A DNA stretch of 64,000 bases from Aphrocallistes beatrix. Its lineage: Eukaryota > Porifera > Hexactinellida > Sceptrulophora > Aphrocallistidae. Each line of letters begins with the position of its first letter. Position 1 is the first letter of the stretch. The notes below the pieces were generated by a model. That model did not search any database. It worked only from the letters and a program-made list of their open reading frames with translations, and was not told the origin of the DNA. The position numbers were made by a program, and so were the translations under genes. Of this stretch, positions 63,275 to 64,000 are shown one piece after another. The stretch spans positions 4,735,925 through 4,799,924 of the forward strand of contig OY725488.1 of the NCBI GenBank assembly GCA_963281255.1, given 5' to 3'.

Positions 63275-64000
63275 CAAGGGCCATGCCAAAAGTTTCCGGG
63301 TTTATGAAATATAATAGCTATATGTCGAATTAAGTTATTATAATTTTTCAAGTATATTCCATTGCAATCAATACACTTTTGCATTCTCTCAAACCATTTT
63401 TTGAATACTTCACCCCACTCTTCCTTGTCGATGGTCGAGACCGCTTCAAAATAGGCGTCGACGGCCTCTTCGTCGCAAGAAAATCTTCTTCCTTTTAACA
63501 TAGTCTTGACTTTTGGAAACAAAAATAAGTCACAAGGGGCCAAATCAGGGGAATATGGAGGGTGAGGCAGTAATTGAACCCCTTCCGCCTCCAGAAAGTC
63601 CAAAGTTCGGACGGCTGTGTGGGCTGGTGCATTATCATGATGCCAGAGTAGTCCCCGAGTTCCACACTTTGGACGTTGTTCACGCAATGCTTGTAGCACG
63701 ACAGGAATACAAACCTCGCAGTACCATTGCGCGTTTACAGTCTTGCGATCATCAAGTGGAAGTCTTTATATGACCACTTTTGTTGAAAAATGACGCAACC
63801 ATCTTCTTACCAGCACTCCTAGACCGCCGAATCTTGGTGGGGGGTGCGTCATCTTGTGCACACCATACCATCGATTGCCTCTTAGATTCGGGATCGTAAT
63901 GGTATATCCAGCTTTCATCACCAGTTATTATATCCCAAACTCGCTTTGAACCACCTCCGTTGAATTTCCTGGGCATGAAGTTGCACCAATCAACCCGAAC
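63229..64000 (-). pseudogene. mariner transposase (DD34D), C-terminal two-thirds, one frameshift
   Basis: From the window edge: MPRKFNGGGSKRVWDIITGDESWIYHYDPESKRQS with the first catalytic Asp. KKMVASFFNKSGHIKT then hits a single frame break near 63755. In the next frame come LDDRKTVNAQWYCEV, LLWHHDNAPAHTA (second Asp) and YSPDLAPCDLFLFPKVK (third Asp, the mariner signature). The frame then runs to IDCNGIYLKNYNN. The normal stop is lost, so the frame reads through the TIR into the Helitron-like copy, ending at 63229. Apart from the shift, the catalytic part is well preserved. Confidence 0.88.
63275..64000 (-). mobile_element. mariner element, running off the window
   Basis: CAAGGGCCATGCCAAAAGTT after TA is a mariner-like tip. 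Minus-strand transposase inside. The other end lies beyond 64000. Confidence 0.85.

Overview
This is eukaryotic, AT-rich, gene-poor DNA, almost certainly from an invertebrate. Almost all recognisable coding sequence is transposase, integrase or reverse transcriptase. There are tRNA-derived SINE copies, consensus-like splice acceptors, TA microsatellites and nested DNA transposons, and no bacterial operon or promoter structure. A crustacean such as a parasitic copepod is my guess from the mix of Tc1/mariner and Helitron-like repeats; this is inference only. Only two stretches look like host genes: the C-terminal exon of an OST3/TUSC3/MAGT1-type oligosaccharyltransferase subunit (55005-55499, minus) and a terminal exon of an unrecognised protein (31615-32406, plus).

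The dominant repeat is a family of about twenty copies of a Helitron-like (Helentron/HINE-like) non-autonomous element. It begins TCCTTACTATTAAAACTCG, has a (TA)n tract near the 5' end, carries conserved TGACGTCA and TGACTCA motifs in its body, and ends in GC-rich hairpins and GCGCGCTTG. It sits between A and T without target duplication. Near-complete copies are at 26643-27155, 34361-34893, 49791-50335 and 54032-54603. Other copies are broken by elements that landed mostly in their TA tracts.

Layout: 1-3525 is a three-layer nest with an intact-looking hAT transposase ORF. 5325-7911 holds Helitron-like copies, a dead Tc1 and a pogo MITE. 8829-10415 is a piggyBac fossil. 12024-13112 is a 1.1-kb palindrome. 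13253-18600 holds Helitron-like copies, a hAT MITE filled with a minisatellite, and two SINEs. 18701-23607 is a 4.9-kb integrase-bearing transposon with terminal inverted repeats and a perfect 9-bp target duplication; it contains a palindrome and a GC-rich hAT. 24784-30677 holds Helitron-like arrays, a second palindrome and a Tc1/mariner fossil. 33330-37018 is a LINE with a 5' inversion, interrupted by four MITEs or Helitron-like elements. 39880-42675 is an integrase fossil split by a TIR element that carries a Gypsy fragment. 44262-50414 is a second copy of the integrase transposon, containing a PIF/Harbinger element that itself contains a ZNF862-type hAT. 50431-52774 is a MULE with FLYWCH, MULE and RING parts and an array of hairpin iterons. 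57563-60725 is a P-element/THAP9-like fossil split by a palindrome that contains a hAT remnant. 63275-64000 is a mariner running off the window.

The genes do not form a pathway. The window is a record of successive insertions whose relative ages can be read from the nesting.
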